A stretch of 10,856 nt of DNA, from NCBI GenBank assembly GCA_005223375.1, contig RXOD01006243.1, positions 1 through 10,856 of the forward strand, given 5' to 3'. Both the position numbers and the translations under genes were made by a program. Positions 1 to 9,016 of this stretch are shown here, one piece after another; the first letter of the stretch is position 1, and each line of letters begins with the position of its first letter. Below the pieces are notes generated by a model that saw nothing but the letters and a program-made list of their open reading frames with translations, was not told the origin of the DNA and ran no database searches. The DNA comes from Amoebophrya sp. AT5.2. Taxonomy: Eukaryota > Sar > Dinophyceae > Syndiniales > Amoebophryaceae.

Positions 1-167
1 GCGAGGGTCTGTTTCGCGTGGAGTCGAAGCGGCTGCTGTCCACGCCGCGTGGGGGCAAACGCTCCGTTGATTCCGAAACGTGGCAGCACAAGGTAAAGTA
101 TAGGGCCATTGCCAGCACGTGCGAGCAGAACCAGAAGAGTAGCTGTACCGATCCGAAAAATAATAGG
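1..167 (+). other. 5' flank or upstream coding part of the transporter gene
   Basis: The reading frame of the transporter's first exon is open without a stop from base 3 to the ATG at 168, with no earlier ATG. It is therefore either 5' untranslated sequence or the end of a longer N-terminus or upstream exon that begins outside the window. The encoded residues are basic and polar, with no membrane segment. I see no promoter element. Confidence 0.4.
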
Positions 168-2825
168 ATGTCCTCTTCGCGCGCGGATACCTTGTTCCTC
201 ACGGCACTGGTGGCCACCGCGGCGCTGAGCAGCTGCATCTACGGGCTCGTCCTGGCCGCCACGAATGCGAGCGTGAACTTTATCCACCTCGACTTCGAGA
301 CCTGCGGCACACAGCCGGCGCCCCCGCCGCCCGTGAACGGCACGGTCGTAACGCGGCGGCACCCGCACCTCAACGTCGGGAGGTCATCTTCCCCCGACGG
401 TCGCTCCGTGGCGTCGCGGCAGCTGCTCACGAGGCTGGTAGAAGACCGATCGGGATCCACCCACGGGGAGCGGGAGTGGGCAGCCTCTGTACAACAAAAA
501 CAACCGCTCGAGATTCACCTCTACGGCGCGGGCGGCGACCTGAGCGTCGCGACCAGCGAAAGCGAGTCACAACTTTCCACCGCGGATCCGCCAGTTGATC
601 ATGCGGAAAGCCGCCTGGCAATTATAGAAGACGAGCTTCCTGCACCGGTGCAGGTTTTGCACCTACAGGGCATCGAGACCCATCACATTCCGTCCCAGAC
701 GATGCAGCAGTTGATGGACGACTCGGAAAATGTGAACTTCAATTGCCCGCGGCAAACCTTCATCCAGCAGGTTTCGGTGGCCGCAGTGTTGCTTGGCGCG
801 GGGACGGGCTCGCTGCTGGGGGGCCCGTTCGCAGACCGGGTCGGACGCAGAGGCTCTATGCTAAGGCTGAACGCAGTGGCCTTCTTCATCTTCCTCAGCT
901 GCGCGTTCGCGACTGGTGTTTTTTGGCCGATAGATGTCTGTCTAGTGGGAGCAACATTTTTTTTAAAACCGATTCTTCGCACGGCCGCCGTCATTGCGCA
1001 GGGCGAGAGTTCTATCTTCCCGAACACCGTGTCCGTGACGAAATACACCACCCCTCTGCCATATGGAAGATCGGATTATATGGAAGATCGGTAAATGATC
1101 CATCGATAGAATCACGCACAGGTTGGTACACCTTCATCGCAGCTCGTTTTTTCGCCGGGCTTGCGATCGGCGCGGTGTCGGTGGCGGTGCCCATGTACAT
1201 CGCGGAGGTGTGCCCCGACGATTTGCGCGGTAAGTTCGGCGTGGCGCACCAGTTGCTGATCACGATTGGCATCCTGATGTCGGACGCGATGGGGTTGGTC
1301 CAGAGCCAGGACATCGACTTTTCCCTCCCACTGGTCTCCCGGTCCCAGATCACGCACATCGACCAGTACTGGTGGCGGATCATGGTGGGCGCGAGCTGCC
1401 TCCCGGCGCTGATGAGCGTGGTGGTGTGGGGGCTGCTGCTGCGGAAGTACGAGTCGCCGGTGTGGCTCGTGCGCGCGGGCCAGAAGGAGGACGCTTTGAC
1501 AGTGATGAAGTCACTGATGCCGGGCGCGAGCGGCGCGAAGGTGCAAGAAGCAGTCAGCACAATCCAAACGCTGCAAACCGCGAGCGGAGAAACGAAATCC
1601 TTCTGGTGGGCGCTGCAGGTAGAAATCATGGAGGATTCATTTGCTATATATTGAGAAGTACGGGAAGAGATCTTCAAGTTCCGGTGGATAAGTATCCGCG
1701 GCACGAAGATGGGCGCGCAGTGTTTTTTCAATCATCGGTATCGCGCAAAACCAAAATCACCGGCTCTGGTTTGATACTGACAGTCGCGGTACTACCGGGT
1801 GGGGGCGATAATAGGCTGCATCCTGTCGGCGTGCCAGCAAACAAGCGGTATCAACGTGATGATCACGCAATCCACCACAGTTTTCCTCCAGGTCGCCAAC
1901 TACAAGTACGCGACGCTGCTAACCACCCTAACCGGTACTCTACGGCTGTTTTCTGTTGTGTTTTTGTCGACCTCGTTCTATCTTGTCATTCCGCAAATCT
2001 CTCTGGTACCGATGGATTCCATTCTCGTTCAGGCGTGCTGAACGTGGTGGTAACGATTGCCACCATCCCCATGATCGAGAAGCTTGGCCGGCGGAACTTG
2101 CTTCTAGCCTCCGCCGTGGGAACGACGCTCAGCATGGGCACCTGCCTCGTTGCGGTTGCTTTCAAGTATAATCATCATACCATTCATGTTTCTTCTTGTT
2201 TGTGTTTCCCCCAACCAAGCACAACTGTAGCTGTAGCATCACCACCATCTTCAACATGTTGACGACCATGCTTACATTCATACATAAAATCATCATACAA
2301 ACATAATGATCGTGTTGATCATCGTCCGAGGAATGAATCAATTTATTACAAGTCTCATCGATTCACAATCACAATAATCGGATAACCATCGATTTCTGCA
2401 GCCTGGCGGTGGGTATTCTCGTTCCGGTGATGATAATGTGCTTCATCATGAGCTTCGCGATCGGGTGGGGGCCCGTCGTCTGGATCTACCTCTCCGACAT
2501 CTACCCGGCGGATATTAAGGGAAGCTGCTTCGCCCACGCGATCATGGTGAACTGGTTCGCGTGCGCCGTGGTCGTGTTCGGGATCGGGAACTTTTTGTCC
2601 AACAAGTTGGTGACGTACAGCACCTTTTTCGTCCTGAACGTTTTTGGCCTGGCGTTCATCATGCGCTACGTGGTGGAGACGAAGGGCAGCAGCGTCGAGG
2701 ACTCGCCGATATACCACGGAAGAGAACGAGACTTCCCGGTGGCGGCCGACAGCAGCGTCGGGGGGACGACGTCAGCTGCGGCGGGGGACGCCGGCGGGGT
2801 TGCTGTCTCGCAGCGACGAGTGTAG
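168..2825 (+). CDS. MFS sugar (hexose-type) transporter, SLC2/GLUT-like, five exons
   Basis: Likely carries hexoses across the plasma or another membrane by facilitated diffusion or H+ symport. Exons 168-915, 1122-1618, 1784-1934, 2033-2165 and 2402-2825 join in frame to 650 residues; all four introns are GT-AG. Family hallmarks (Sugar_tr, Pfam PF00083) appear in order: DRVGRRG after TM2 (223-229), PMYIAEV...DLRG after TM4 (273-285), YESPVWLV (359-366, the PESPRWL position), QQTSGIN in TM7 (433-439), EKLGRR (481-486), GWGPVVW in TM10 (531-537), SDIYP (541-545) and VETKG after TM12 (601-605). TM1 is at about 6-31. Odd points: about 165 residues separate TM1 from TM2, with Cys46, Cys193 and Asn-X-Ser/Thr sites at NAS and NGT. 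The first in-frame ATG is chosen as start, but the frame is open to the left edge. Function is secure at family level; the substrate is inferred. Confidence 0.93.
1061..1091. repeat. Two-copy tandem repeat inside transporter intron 1
   Basis: The 14-base unit atatggaagatcgg occurs exactly at 1061-1074 and 1078-1091, a 17-base period with att between the copies. It lies in intron 1 (916-1121), about 30 bases before the acceptor. It is probably a local slippage duplication. Confidence 0.85.
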
Positions 2826-4528
2826 CTACAGCCGGTAGAAACCGAGGGCGAGGAAGCAGTAAACTTTCCTATCGGGCAGGCTGAGATATAGCAATGGTTG
2901 TTTTTTCCCTTCCTTCGATTCAATTTCAAACATAATAGCAACCGGGCGCTTATTCGGGCGACGTGAACGTATCGCCTAAGAATGCACCAGTTTATAGGAT
3001 CCAAGAAATCTCGCAACCAAAATGAACGCGCATCTCTCTCAAATACAAACAACGTTTTGTACCGAAATCACAATTTCAATGCCGTAAAGAAGACGAGCTT
3101 CGTGACGGGAGGCCGTGCAGTGGGGACCTTCTATCTCCTCCTCGTTTTACTTAGTCGATCCTCGATCCTTTCTTGCGTTCGCGTCGCGCGAAAGCAGGAG
3201 TAGGTTGATTAATTGACGCCACATCTAGCCGCGTAATAGGTGGGCACCATCATGTATAAAACTAAAATCATAATCAATGCGTGCCCCGCATCTTCTCTAC
3301 GTAGAACTATCACGGACAAGGACGACTAAAAACATCATGATGTTCGCATTATTTCTGCCTGGCAATAGAGGCGGGCCACGAGGCACTCATTGTTGCTGTC
3401 CAGCTGGTCTTTGCGTTATCTTCCACAATCAGGCGCAACTGTCACAGTGCACGCGGACATGTTGACGTATACTTGGCCTTGCATGTTGGGCTGGTTAAAG
3501 ACCGAGAGACGTATAATGTATCGTTATGTAGTTGGAAGCAACACTATTTCTCAGGCGCGATAAAACCGGTTCTTCTTCTTGTAGTTGCTGGCGCTGGCTG
3601 TGGCTGAGGCCCGAGCAAACACACGGACCAGCTTCAGAACGTGGCGGCTAGGGCTCTGAGTGCCTCGCAATTTTTTATGACACACACGCTGTAATACATT
3701 CATAGTAAACAAAGTACCGCACGGAGAAGCAGTCCGCCGTCAAGGGACGGAAGGAACATAGCCTGCAACAAGCCATAGTCCGCGTAGTGTCACGAATACG
3801 CTTGACCCACGGAACTACATACATAGGGATACCACCACATCAACGGAACATCGTCCACCGCGTTGGCTTTAACGGCATTTGCATTTGGCTAGTAGATGGT
3901 GTCCCCTACGTCTACCTCGACTGCACTGGTCGCCTCCACGTCTGTTTATTAGAAACCTACAACATCCGATGTGTTTGCAGGCGACTTTTGCTTCTTGCTG
4001 GTGCTGCTGTGGCCTCGTGCGAGGACGCAGCAGCAGTACGGTATAATGCGGCAGATCAGCGATGGCTGCCCCGCCCACCACCGATCGACACGGGTCTGAG
4101 ATTGAGATATTTTCCGCCGCACCTCGCTCTGGTTGATGTCGCACTCTCTCAGTCGCTCGCAGCTGTCTCCCCATCGAAGAAAAGCAAAGTTGTAGCTACC
4201 CTGAAAATGAATTATGAAACCGCCGTGGGAGGTGCGTTTTCGTAGCTACACTGCCTGAAGAAGAGATCAGTGCTCAAAAAGAGAAGATGTGTGGGGCGGG
4301 TTTCGTTCTCTGTTGACAGATCCGTTCGCCATCGTATCGAGTTGTTGGGGAAGAGGGTCCACTGCGGGTCGAGAGAGTGAAAAGTTTTACAGCGTAAGTA
4401 GATACCACCCGATGCTTTATCATTTTCTTACGGATTGATCGGCGAGCTACGAAATACATAGGCGATTTGCAGAAGTCGACGTGGTCGTAGCTTTAGAGTA
4501 GCTGCCAGACAGCTCGGATTTGAAATTT
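2826..4528. other. Gene-poor stretch, transporter 3' UTR and spacer
   Basis: No protein or RNA gene can be supported here. The first part should be the 3' UTR of the transporter, but no clear AATAAA lies near its stop. An open frame at 3787-4245 (+) starts only at GTG and has no recognisable domain, G/C3 bias or membrane pattern; the antisense frame at 3869-4174 is equally plain. The palindromic octamer GTAGCTAC occurs at 2822-2829, 4192-4199 and 4242-4249. Regulatory sequence, a UTR or an undetected spliced RNA remain possible. Confidence 0.5.
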
Positions 4529-5545
4529 ATGCGACATCGCACAAGAGAAGGGGACATGTCGGCGGACTCGAAGTCAAGCGACTCAAGTGCCGGCGGCGGT
4601 GACAAACCCTCCCGCTATTCGGCACAGCAGAACGCATCGGCACAAAGGTACTTTCTTACTATCGACGGCGGGGGGCGGCGGCCTTTATTTTGTGTGATCT
4701 ATCTTCGAGCAGGGTGAATCATCATCATCATCTTGTTCAGTTGAACTCCGTCGCATTTTCTACTTCTCACCCTCCCCGAAACAGTCAACCTCATTCTCAC
4801 CAGCATAAACCAGCAGAATGATTTTTCACCCGTTCATCGTTCTTCAGGCCGCCTTCTTCTGCGAGTCCCGACGAGTCGCTTTCCGAGGACGACATCGGCG
4901 GTGGGTCCGGGATGAGCTTTACCAAGCTGCACGGAGGAGCAAAGCACCATCATACCTCCTCCGGCAACGTGTCCGACACGCCCACGAGACCGCCTAGCTC
5001 GGCGTCCTCCGCCGCGTCCGGATCCGCCTCTTCAGCAACCGAGGGCGAATCCCACAGCACTAAGCCCGGCTCCCTTCCCGTCGGGGGAGAGAGAAAGCAG
5101 CTCGAGGACGACCCAGGGCTCGAGGCGGTGCGGCTGTGCCAGAAAATCTCGCTGATCCTCATCTTCGTGGGCGTCGGAATCTACAAGCTCGCACAGGGAC
5201 TGGGACTGGGAGCGACAGGGTATTAGACTTAGTTTAGTACTACTGTACAGTTCCTCGCTTGATGTCAAAGTAGGTACTACGACTTAATTTTGAGGCAGTT
5301 GGGCCCGCTTCCTTGAAATTAATGCATCCTACTTCCAAGAAGAAAGGAATGGAAATTACACCTCCTACCTTTTCGTTTCCCTGGAAAGGTCGAGCGATTT
5401 CCCTGGATCCTCCAGTTACGCCTTTCCGTTGTGGATAACGGTGGTGGTGGCTGTGTCGGTCCTCGGCCTGCTCGCTTGGATAATGACGCGCGTAGGGGGC
5501 GACTTCCGGGAACTGGAGGTACTCGAGCCGCCGAAAGTCCAGTAA
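4529..5545 (+). CDS. Unrecognised two-helix membrane protein with low-complexity N-terminus, three exons
   Basis: I do not recognise the family. Exons 4529-4647, 4848-5219 and 5416-5545 join in frame to 206 residues (197 if the second ATG at 4556 is the start); both introns are GT-AG and phase 2. Residue numbers here are from 4556. Residues 1-120 are hydrophilic and rich in Ser, Ala, Gly and Asp, likely disordered. Residues 131-146 (LILIFVGVGIYKLA) and 159-178 (LWITVVVAVSVLGLLAWIM) are hydrophobic and separated by a Gly-rich turn, a helical hairpin with both ends on the same side, followed by a 19-residue tail ending EPPKVQ. Without exon 3 the frame stops at 5224 and the second helix is lost. 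The hairpin shape recalls small ER proteins such as signal peptidase subunit SPC12, but diagnostic residues are missing, so no function is assigned. An upstream in-frame stop at 4499 limits the start. Confidence 0.75.
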
Positions 5546-6079
5546 CATGGAGCTGCTATCAGGACCGACATCAATCGCGACGTCGCTGCTTCGGCACTTA
5601 CAACTACTGCTCGACGTGGATAATGAATTTTTGTACGCTCCTTCGTGATGCGGAGCCGGGGTATAACTGCTGGAGAAAATAAAAAAAAGGGGACTGAGTG
5701 ATGAGGAGAGTAGATGCTACGCCGGCGAGGCGCAAGCAGCTCCGTGTACATAAACTCCGCAGTCGTGCCATGCTCATGCCGGTTCACTCGCACCGCACAC
5801 GAAGCAGTCCTGAAACGGAACAAGGTGGACCAATCTGAGCAGACTTGTACTCAATGTGTAGACGGACGCGATGGACAAGTTTACCTTTACCCTCATTGAT
5901 TGTTCAACAGCAGCTGATGTAGTTCGTTGTAGGAGGAGCAGGCTTCGAAACAGCTACAGCATCCAAGATGTAGTTGTCCTCACAGTGAATCATTTTCGTG
6001 CAACCCCTGCATGATGAACACATTGATTTGCAGCATCAAACATTTGTGGATAATGCGAAGATGCTAACGTAGACGCAAG
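5546..6079. other. Spacer with short open frame and AATAAA
   Basis: This stretch follows the hairpin-protein gene. A 33-codon ATG frame (5547-5648) begins one base after that gene's stop. AATAAA occurs at 5678-5683, about 130 bases past the stop, and could be a poly(A) signal, though signals in alveolates are poorly conserved. Open frames at 5431-5682 and 5714-5899 have no recognisable features. No other gene is seen. Confidence 0.4.
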
Positions 6080-6223
6080 ATGAATTTGCTTGCGGTTTTG
6101 ACCGCCTTCGTCGGTCTGTATTTTTACGCCTCGGAGAAAGTGGAAGCCGTCGCGCGACGAGAAGGCCCGTGCTCGCTTGCTCTACAGGGATTTCATCGAC
6201 GTCCGGTACGAGATCGGACGACG
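6080..6223 (+). CDS. Possible 5' coding part of a small-protein gene (uncertain splicing)
   Basis: An ATG at 6080 opens a frame encoding a hydrophobic segment (MNLLAVLTAFVGLYFYASEK) that looks like a signal anchor. At about 6136-6141 the strongest coding signal, judged by G/C at third positions, moves to another frame, encoding WKPSRDEKARARLLYRDFID followed by VRYEIGRR up to a possible GT donor at 6224. The phrase ARLLYRDF resembles the LYR motif of mitochondrial LYRM proteins, but that is too short to assign. The switch could be a very small intron, an alternative exon starting at 6137 or 6141 after an AG, or a sequencing indel. It may belong to the same gene as the exons at 6561-6782. The product is unknown. 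Confidence 0.3.
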
Positions 6224-6560
6224 GTGCTGGCCTTTTTCTTCCATTCGCCATTGTTTGATGGAGGGCAGAGTGAGAGGTATGGATACAACGTCGCGTAAGA
6301 GAGACTTCGAGCGGACGCACGTTGCGTGCTGGAGCGTGATCCTTTTCGGTTCCTCGGGGGAAGGGGTGTTACCCCAAAAAACGTCGTAAAATCCTCGAGG
6401 CAGCTGCGGTAAGCTTCTACATCTACATCCTCGAGCCTTCCAAACATTAGCCGAAATGAGCCGACGGGGGGATCGACGTTGGGAAAACGAAATCGGGACA
6501 TCGCAGTCCTCAAGACGCACGCATTGAAATTCCAGGTAGTGGTATCAGAACCAGTCCTAG

Positions 6561-6782
6561 TACGACGAGTACCGCTACCACAAGAACCTCAACCAGAACT
6601 ACGACCACTTCCCATCGGATAAGTCACAGTCAAGGCAGGAGGCTATTGCTTTACGTTGTGATAGCGTAAATAAAAGACGGTGATAGTGAGGTATCTATCT
6701 ATTTACCTATTTTTTTAGAAGGAAAGGCAAGGGGAAGCACAAGCAGCTGGGGATCATTAGGTCGAACGCAAGAGGATGTTGA
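6561..6782 (+). CDS. Probable last two exons of an unrecognised small-protein gene
   Basis: Exon 6561-6622, after an AG at 6559-6560, encodes YDEYRYHKNLNQNYDHF and a few more residues. Its first 17 codons all end in G or C, a strong coding signal. A GT at 6623 and an AG at 6717-6718 (after a run of T) join in matching phase to exon 6719-6782, encoding RKGKGKHKQLGIIRSNARGC and a TGA stop. The upstream exon is not settled. The reconstructed C-terminus is Tyr/Asn-rich, then strongly basic. The stop at 6780-6782 lies 4 bases inside the next gene's ATG at 6776. An alternative is that exon 6561 joins in frame to 6761, giving the dynein light chain an N-terminal extension. I do not recognise the protein. 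Confidence 0.4.
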
Positions 6783-8084
6783 TAAAGTACAACACGCCCA
6801 TCCTGATCTCGACTGGAGGCGGGGGAAAGAAGGAAACCAGCCAAACGGAGGACATCCTGAACTCGATTTTGCCACCACGAGAATGGATCCAGGAGGACCA
6901 GTTGTGGGTACCTAGTATCGAAACGTCTTTCTCTTTTTCAATTTCATTTTCTTCTACAACTACTTCTACTGGGCTTGAGACGGAATTTGCATCTGACCCT
7001 ACCGCGCTCATCTTCGCTTTTTTTGTCTCTACGTATTCATTGTCTGTTTCCTTGAGCCCGTCTGTATCGGTGTCGAGGTTTCCTCGAAAAATTAGATCAG
7101 CCCCCGCAGGTCGCTGTCCCATCGATACGCTCCTGGGTGGCATCGTCAAACAGATACAGGCCAATGTCAAATGAATAGCCTTTCCCCCTCACCTCGCTCA
7201 GACTCAGAGCGAAGCAATCGGAACAATCACTTGACTCAATGCTGAAAACATCAAAGGTACAATACGTTTCCTCCACCCCGGCGACGCGGGCAGACGTGGT
7301 AAACCTGCAGAAGAACCTGGACAAGGCGCTGCAGAGCCGGCAAGCCAGAGAGACAGGGATCTGCCCCATTCGGGAGGAGCTCTACGCCCAGACCTTCGAC
7401 GAACTCATCCGCCAGTGCACCATCATCTGCGCCGAGCGGGGTTAAAACTTCATTTATTTCTTTATTTTATAATTCAGGATGGTTCACCTTGAGGTTGAGC
7501 TGTACATGGTTTGATGCAGACGCAAAATGAAATTCCTCTGAAGATGTGCATCTCAATTTCACCGACAACTACCACGTGCAAGTGTACGCCGACATCAATC
7601 GGATCGCTTCGACCGACTCGCTGATACAGTTGCAGTAATGCCGAAATGATGAAAAAGGTCTCCTGCTTTTGCGGGTCCGGGACGAGATTCGGATGACAAT
7701 CTGTGCGTACCAGACGTTGTATGAGTCCAGTATCGCCTTCGGCATGCGCAAGTCTCTGATGGCGGAGCAGCGACGAAACAGCCAGCAGAAAAAGCTGAAG
7801 GCTCTCACAAACTCGTGCGCGGACCTGGAGCAGGACGTAGCGAAGATTTGTTTCTTTGTGTTTTCTTCAGTCTGCCAGATCCGGCGGGGAAAATATAATA
7901 AAATCGGATTGAAAAACTACAGGTGGTGGATCTGAAGCAGCAAATCGCGAACATCGAGAGCCGGGAGAAGGCGCGACGCGAGGCCGACAGCGCCAAGCAC
8001 GCCGAGGAGACGGACGCGCTGCGCCGGCAGAACGCTGCCTGGAAGGAGCAACTCGAGAGCCTCCTCTCCGCGCCCAGAAAGTAG
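6776..8084 (+). CDS. DNALI1: Axonemal inner-arm dynein light chain, p28/DNALI1 family, four exons
   Basis: A light chain of single-headed inner-arm axonemal dyneins (p28 in Chlamydomonas, DNALI1 in animals; Pfam PF10211); it binds the heavy-chain tail in cilia and flagella. Exons 6776-6907, 7257-7440, 7658-7836 and 7923-8084 join in frame to 218 residues with GT-AG introns of 349, 217 and 86 bases. Family landmarks in order: LIKYNTPILIS (2-12), EDILNSILPPREW (25-37), VSSTPATR (48-55), QARETGICPIREELYAQTFD (73-92), CAERGLLLLRVRDEIRMT (102-119), YQTLYESSIAFGMRK (123-137), then a charged coiled coil to the C-terminus ending LLSAPRK. The Lys/Pro-rich linker after residue 12 is short (about 12 residues), so the protein is shorter than the usual 250-260. 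The start is the first ATG just before the conserved N-terminal motif; a splice-in at 6761 would add VERKR. Its presence implies a motile flagellated stage. Confidence 0.96.
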
Positions 8085-8136
8085 AACCTTCACTGATCCG
8101 ATGGAAACAACGAACTGATGTACTTCTCGCTTACTT

Positions 8137-8142
8137 AATAAA
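8137..8142 (+). promoter_or_regulatory. Possible poly(A) signal of the dynein light chain gene
   Basis: AATAAA lies 53 bases after the TAG stop at 8082-8084, a reasonable distance for a 3' processing signal. Whether this organism uses AATAAA is unknown. Confidence 0.3.
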
Positions 8143-8150
8143 TTTCCTAG

Positions 8151-8456
8151 TCCTTGTCCTTCTCGATCTCGTGGTCGTGTCGTCGCGCGAACGCAAAAGG
8201 GCCGAGCCAAGATTACGGTTCGTTACTGATACTTCGATCTACTCAATGGATGGATGGATTACTTACTTGCGAATAAATATCAACCCATTACTTGACAACC
8301 TAGATTGCAACCCGATGAGATTCAAACGAAAGCTGAAAAAAAGCTTTGCGTGATGAAAGCCGAACAGATACAGAATGACATTTGCTGGAGAAATTGCAAC
8401 TGACGCTGAGCAGGACGACCTTTGAGCTTGTGCACGTTAACGAACCAGTGAAATGA
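8151..8456 (+). pseudogene. Coiled-coil-like exon candidates with a frame break
   Basis: A segment ending SSRERKRAEPRLR can splice from a GT at 8218 to an AG at 8302-8303 in matching phase, continuing LQPDEIQTKAEKKLCVMKAE and QIQNDI, a Lys/Glu-rich stretch suited to a coiled coil. That frame ends at a TGA a few codons later. From about 8385 another frame continues the same character, LLEKLQLTLSRTTFELVHVN, and closes at 8454-8456. A one-base difference in the TTT run near 8381 would explain the break. It could be a decayed gene, a sequencing indel or chance. No ATG start is identified and no family is recognised. A second open frame at about 8571-8660 encodes FLILDDVLNPNITASVRFAY without supporting context. 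Confidence 0.22.
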
Positions 8457-8742
8457 AAATCCGAGAGTACAGTCGACTTCGCACAGGTCGGTGGTTGATG
8501 GGCACGCCTCTATTTCGCCCCGTCTCCAAGTTGTGTCTTTCTCTTTTCGTCAAAGTCGTGCGAAACAGGTTTTCTGATTCTCGACGATGTACTGAATCCG
8601 AATATTACAGCAAGCGTGCGCTTCGCCTATTTCGTTGATGGAGTGAGATCGCTATCGTGACTGAGGGAAAACGAGTGGGGAAAGACATAGAGATGAAATA
8701 GGTCGAGTTTCTTCTATCGGGTTTCGAGGATTTCGTCGAACT

Positions 8743-8916
8743 GTGTTGCAGAGCAATTCGTCTCGTTGGGACTTTCGTCGTGAGTGGGAAAAACACACCG
8801 TTCGTAGAATCGCCAACCTCGTATCCAGGAGTGAATCGTCTGCCACTTCTGCTTCTCCCCCCTCAGACAGCGACCCGCACACTCCCTCCGCAGAAAATCA
8901 GCAAGCTAAAGCTTCC
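8743..8916 (+). CDS. Possible Ser/Ala-rich upstream exon of the 9017 gene
   Basis: The frame through 8743-8979 encodes a hydrophilic Ser/Ala/Lys-rich stretch (SSATSASPPSDSDPHTPSAE and onward), then meets TAG at 8980. A GT at 8917 (phase 0) and an AG at 8991-8992 (phase 0) would join it to CAACAACAACCACCG and then the ATG frame at 9017, extending that protein N-terminally. Composition matches the downstream protein. No start codon is visible for this exon, and simple-composition translation is easily produced by chance, so support is weak. Confidence 0.28.
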
Positions 8917-9016
8917 GTAGGAAAAGCGAAAGTAGCTTCCAACCGCTCTCCAAGCGCAAGCAACAGCAAAGCTACTTCCTAGAAGAAGGCAGCAACAACA
9001 ACCACCGCTTCCGACA

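Noticed and set aside
1619..1690. An extra small transporter exon reading REEIFKFR, which is in the same frame as exon 2
   Set aside because: Using it needs non-standard splice boundaries on both sides. A single GT-AG intron 1619-1783 joins WWALQ directly to SRYYRVGAIIG in phase and matches the family spacing before TM7.
3787..4245. A 152-codon + strand frame in the gene-poor stretch
   Set aside because: It has only a GTG start, no coding bias, no recognisable motif, and an equally open antisense frame.
5432..6055. TGTGGATAA at about 5432 and 6048, matching the bacterial DnaA box
   Set aside because: The first copy is inside a coding exon, the window is clearly eukaryotic, and there is no cluster or origin context.
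6757..7170. Minus-strand frame with an acidic Glu/Lys-rich translation opposite dynein intron 1
   Set aside because: It is antisense to a pyrimidine-rich intron and a conserved exon; the Glu/Lys content follows from the TTC/TTT-rich sense strand, and third positions show no coding bias.
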